From NCBI GenBank assembly GCA_043802345.1, contig JAZDLC010000185.1, forward strand, positions 1 through 8,114: 8,114 nt of DNA, given 5' to 3'. Source of the DNA: JAZDLC01 sp043802345 (GTDB taxonomy: Bacteria; Planctomycetota; B15-G4; JADJEK01). The translations under genes and the position numbers were made by a program. The notes under the pieces are model-generated. The model was given only the letters and a program-made list of their open reading frames with translations. It did no database searches and had not been told where the DNA came from. Below, in pieces: positions 6,602 through 8,114 of the stretch (within the stretch, counting starts at the first letter, position 1; every line of letters starts with the position of its first letter).

Positions 6602-7645
6602 GTGACTGGCGACGATGTAGACGAACCACTGAGGCATGCCGATCTGAACCGGCGTTCCGATTTCGATCCCGCGCTCCGGCCGCGGAGTCTGGATGAATTC
6701 GTCGGGCAGGACCGGGTCCGTCAGAACTTGCGCATCGCCATCCAGGCCGCGAGCCTCAGGGGCGAGTGCCTGGAACATCTGCTGCTCTCCGGCCTGCCCG
6801 GGCTCGGCAAGACCACGCTGTCCCACATCATCGCCGCCGAACAGGGCTCCGAGATGCGCGTCACCTCGGGGCCGGCGCTCGAGAGGACCGGCGACCTGGT
6901 CGGCATCCTGAGCAGCCTCAAGCGCGGCGACATCCTGTTCATCGACGAGATTCACCGCCTTCCCCGGATTCTCGAGGAGTACCTCTACTCCGCCATGGAA
7001 GACCTCGTGGTCGACATCATCATCGACCAGGGGCCCGGCGCCCGCAGCGTCCGCCTGCCCCTGGAGCCGTTCACGCTGATCGGGGCAACCACCCGCGAAG
7101 GACTGCTGACCGCTCCATTCCGGGCCAGGTTCGGCCTGCAGGAGAAGCTGGAGCTCTACCCTGCCTCCGATCTCTGTCTTGTGCTCCGCCGGACCGCGAG
7201 GCTGCTCAATGTCCAGGTGGACGAGGCAGCCTTCGCCCTGATCGCGGAGCGCTCCCGCGGCACGCCGCGGATCGCCAACCGCCTTCTTCGCCGGGTCAGG
7301 GATCTCGCGGACGTCCGGGGAGAGCGGCGAATCGGTCTGGCGCTCGGTGACGAGACCCTGGACCGGCTCGGGATCGATGAGGCCGGGCTGGTGGAAACCG
7401 ACAGGAAGATCTTGCGCTGTCTCGAGCGGCATGGTGGCGGGCCGGCCGGGATCAAGACGCTGGCGGCCGCCGTGGGCGAGTCGGAAGACACCCTCGAGAC
7501 CGTCTACGAGCCGTACCTTCTGACCGTGGGGTTTCTCTCGAAGACTCCCCGCGGCAGGATGCTCACCCCGCACGGCTTCCGGCATCTGAACGCAGCGGCC
7601 CCGAACCGGCCAGGTTCGGCGGATCAGCCAGGCCTGTTTCCCTGA
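6602..7645 (+). CDS. ruvB: Holliday junction branch migration ATPase RuvB
   Basis: RuvB forms hexameric motor rings that, with RuvA, drive branch migration of Holliday junctions. The 347-residue product begins at a GTG with AGGA 7 nt upstream, and the family's N-terminal 'LRPRSLDEFVGQDRVRQNL' follows. The AAA+ core is complete: Walker A GLPGLGKTT (64-72), Walker B and DEIHR (111-119), the RuvA-contacting beta-hairpin region 'VVDIIIDQGPGARSVRL' (136-152), sensor 1 GATTREG (161-167), the arginine-finger segment TAPFRARFG (R174) and sensor 2 GTPRIANRLLRRVRD. The C-terminal winged-helix part reads 'GGGPAGIKTLAAAVGESEDTLETVYEPYL...FLSKTPRGR'. Walker A has Leu where RuvB usually has Pro (GPPGLGKT). 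The protein ends in QPGLFP, which resembles a beta-clamp-binding peptide. ruvC and ruvA are not in the window. Confidence 0.97.
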   Translation: MTGDDVDEPLRHADLNRRSDFDPALRPRSLDEFVGQDRVRQNLRIAIQAASLRGECLEHLLLSGLPGLGKTTLSHIIAAEQGSEMRVTSGPALERTGDLVGILSSLKRGDILFIDEIHRLPRILEEYLYSAMEDLVVDIIIDQGPGARSVRLPLEPFTLIGATTREGLLTAPFRARFGLQEKLELYPASDLCLVLRRTARLLNVQVDEAAFALIAERSRGTPRIANRLLRRVRDLADVRGERRIGLALGDETLDRLGIDEAGLVETDRKILRCLERHGGGPAGIKTLAAAVGESEDTLETVYEPYLLTVGFLSKTPRGRMLTPHGFRHLNAAAPNRPGSADQPGLFP

Positions 7646-7681
7646 GAAGGATGGGCCGCAACCAACGGAGGATCCAGATCG

Positions 7682-8114
7682 GTGGGAGAATGCGTTGAGG
7701 GAGAACGGCGCGTCGAGCGGCAGTCACTCGATGCCATCAACCGTGCACTCGCGCCGCTCGTCACCTTCTCGGTGATCCTCCTTCTCGGTTGCGCCGACGC
7801 CCTCATGGTCGCCGAGAGCGAGCCCGTGAGGGGAGACACCGGCGACCGCGCCTCGATCTCCCTCGACGCCATTCCCACGGGAGCGATCGGGGAGGAAGGG
7901 CTGAAACTGGAGGCTCCTCCACTCCTCGTGGTCAGGATCTCGCGTGGAGGGACGGGCCGTGAGCTATTGTTCGGCGTGGACGGAGCGTATCGGATCTACT
8001 CCGTGGCTTCGGGCGATCCACTGGCGGGGGAGCGCGACCTGGTGGCCGCCGGAAATGAACTCGGACTGGTGCGGGCTCGCGCGAATGGGAGCGAGGTGGT
8101 GCTGAACGGCCACC
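7682..8114 (+). CDS. Probable lipoprotein resembling the N-terminus of SpoIID/LytB-domain proteins (3' end outside window)
   Basis: An open frame without stop begins at the GTG 7682, 36 nt after the ruvB stop and in the same frame, with GGAGG at 7667-7671 (10-nt spacer). The first 144 codons encode a charged n-region, a hydrophobic stretch 'LAPLVTFSVILLLGC' with a lipobox-like LLGC (Cys at about residue 37), then 'PPLLVVRISRGG...ELLFGVDGAYRIYSVASGDPLAGERDLVAAG'. This 'VRI...v.G.yrIys..sG..l' pattern resembles the region before the SpoIID domain, and ruvB followed by a spoIID-family gene is a known neighbourhood (ruvCAB-spoIID-queA). SpoIID proteins are lytic transglycosylases acting on denuded glycan during sporulation; the family also occurs in non-sporulating bacteria. 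The catalytic region is outside the window, so the family call is tentative. That this is a coding, exported protein is more certain. Confidence 0.6.
   Translation, partial: MGECVEGERRVERQSLDAINRALAPLVTFSVILLLGCADALMVAESEPVRGDTGDRASISLDAIPTGAIGEEGLKLEAPPLLVVRISRGGTGRELLFGVDGAYRIYSVASGDPLAGERDLVAAGNELGLVRARANGSEVVLNGH

Noticed and set aside
6521..7585. 354-codon minus-strand open frame opposite ruvB
   Set aside because: Antisense shadow of a fully conserved RuvB. Its start lies inside ruvB and its composition is not protein-like.
7651..7698. 15-codon ORF (ATG at 7651) between ruvB and the lipoprotein gene, as a leader peptide
   Set aside because: The purine-rich stretch abuts the ATG with no spacer, and the ORF overlaps the start of the next gene. 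Nothing indicates attenuation or coupling.

Overview
The window is a gene-dense, high-GC stretch of bacterial chromosome holding housekeeping genes. I see no mobile element, CRISPR array, tRNA or rRNA. It probably comes from a menaquinone-using, Gram-negative-type bacterium. The evidence is a UbiE/MenG methyltransferase with a UbiX and an MqnP-like UbiA prenyltransferase, an endonuclease-type MutL (usual where MutH is absent), and a ruvB followed by a probable SpoIID-like lipoprotein gene. That mix occurs in several high-GC lineages (for example Desulfobacterota/Myxococcota relatives, Acidobacteriota, Eisenbacteria-like groups). The sequence alone does not let me choose among them.

Layout. 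At the left edge (about 2-472, +) is the 3' end of an SGNH/GDSL-type hydrolase. It converges on mutL, and between the two stop codons lies a perfect 31-bp inverted repeat with a 5-nt loop (500-566). From 6434 leftwards to 577 runs one tightly packed minus-strand operon: menG/ubiE, a CPBP-family membrane protease homologue, ubiX, an mqnP/ubiA-type prenyltransferase, holA and mutL. Four of its five junctions are 4-bp ATGA stop/start overlaps; only the CPBP-ubiX junction has a gap (60 nt). A 167-bp divergent intergenic region (6435-6601) separates this operon from ruvB (6602-7645, +). After ruvB comes a lipoprotein gene that runs off the right edge (7682-8114) and resembles the N-terminal part of SpoIID/LytB-domain proteins.

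How the genes fit together. MenG, UbiX and the UbiA-family enzyme are three late steps of respiratory quinone synthesis: methylation, prenyl-FMN supply for a UbiD-type decarboxylase, and prenylation. HolA (clamp-loader delta) and MutL (mismatch-repair endonuclease) act at the replication clamp, and RuvB drives Holliday-junction branch migration. The operon thus joins membrane quinone synthesis to replication and repair through translational coupling. Nothing here amounts to a clearly new system. The most unusual items are the very long perfect hairpin without a U-tract, the protease homologue inside the quinone operon, and candidate extra clamp-binding motifs in MutL and RuvB.
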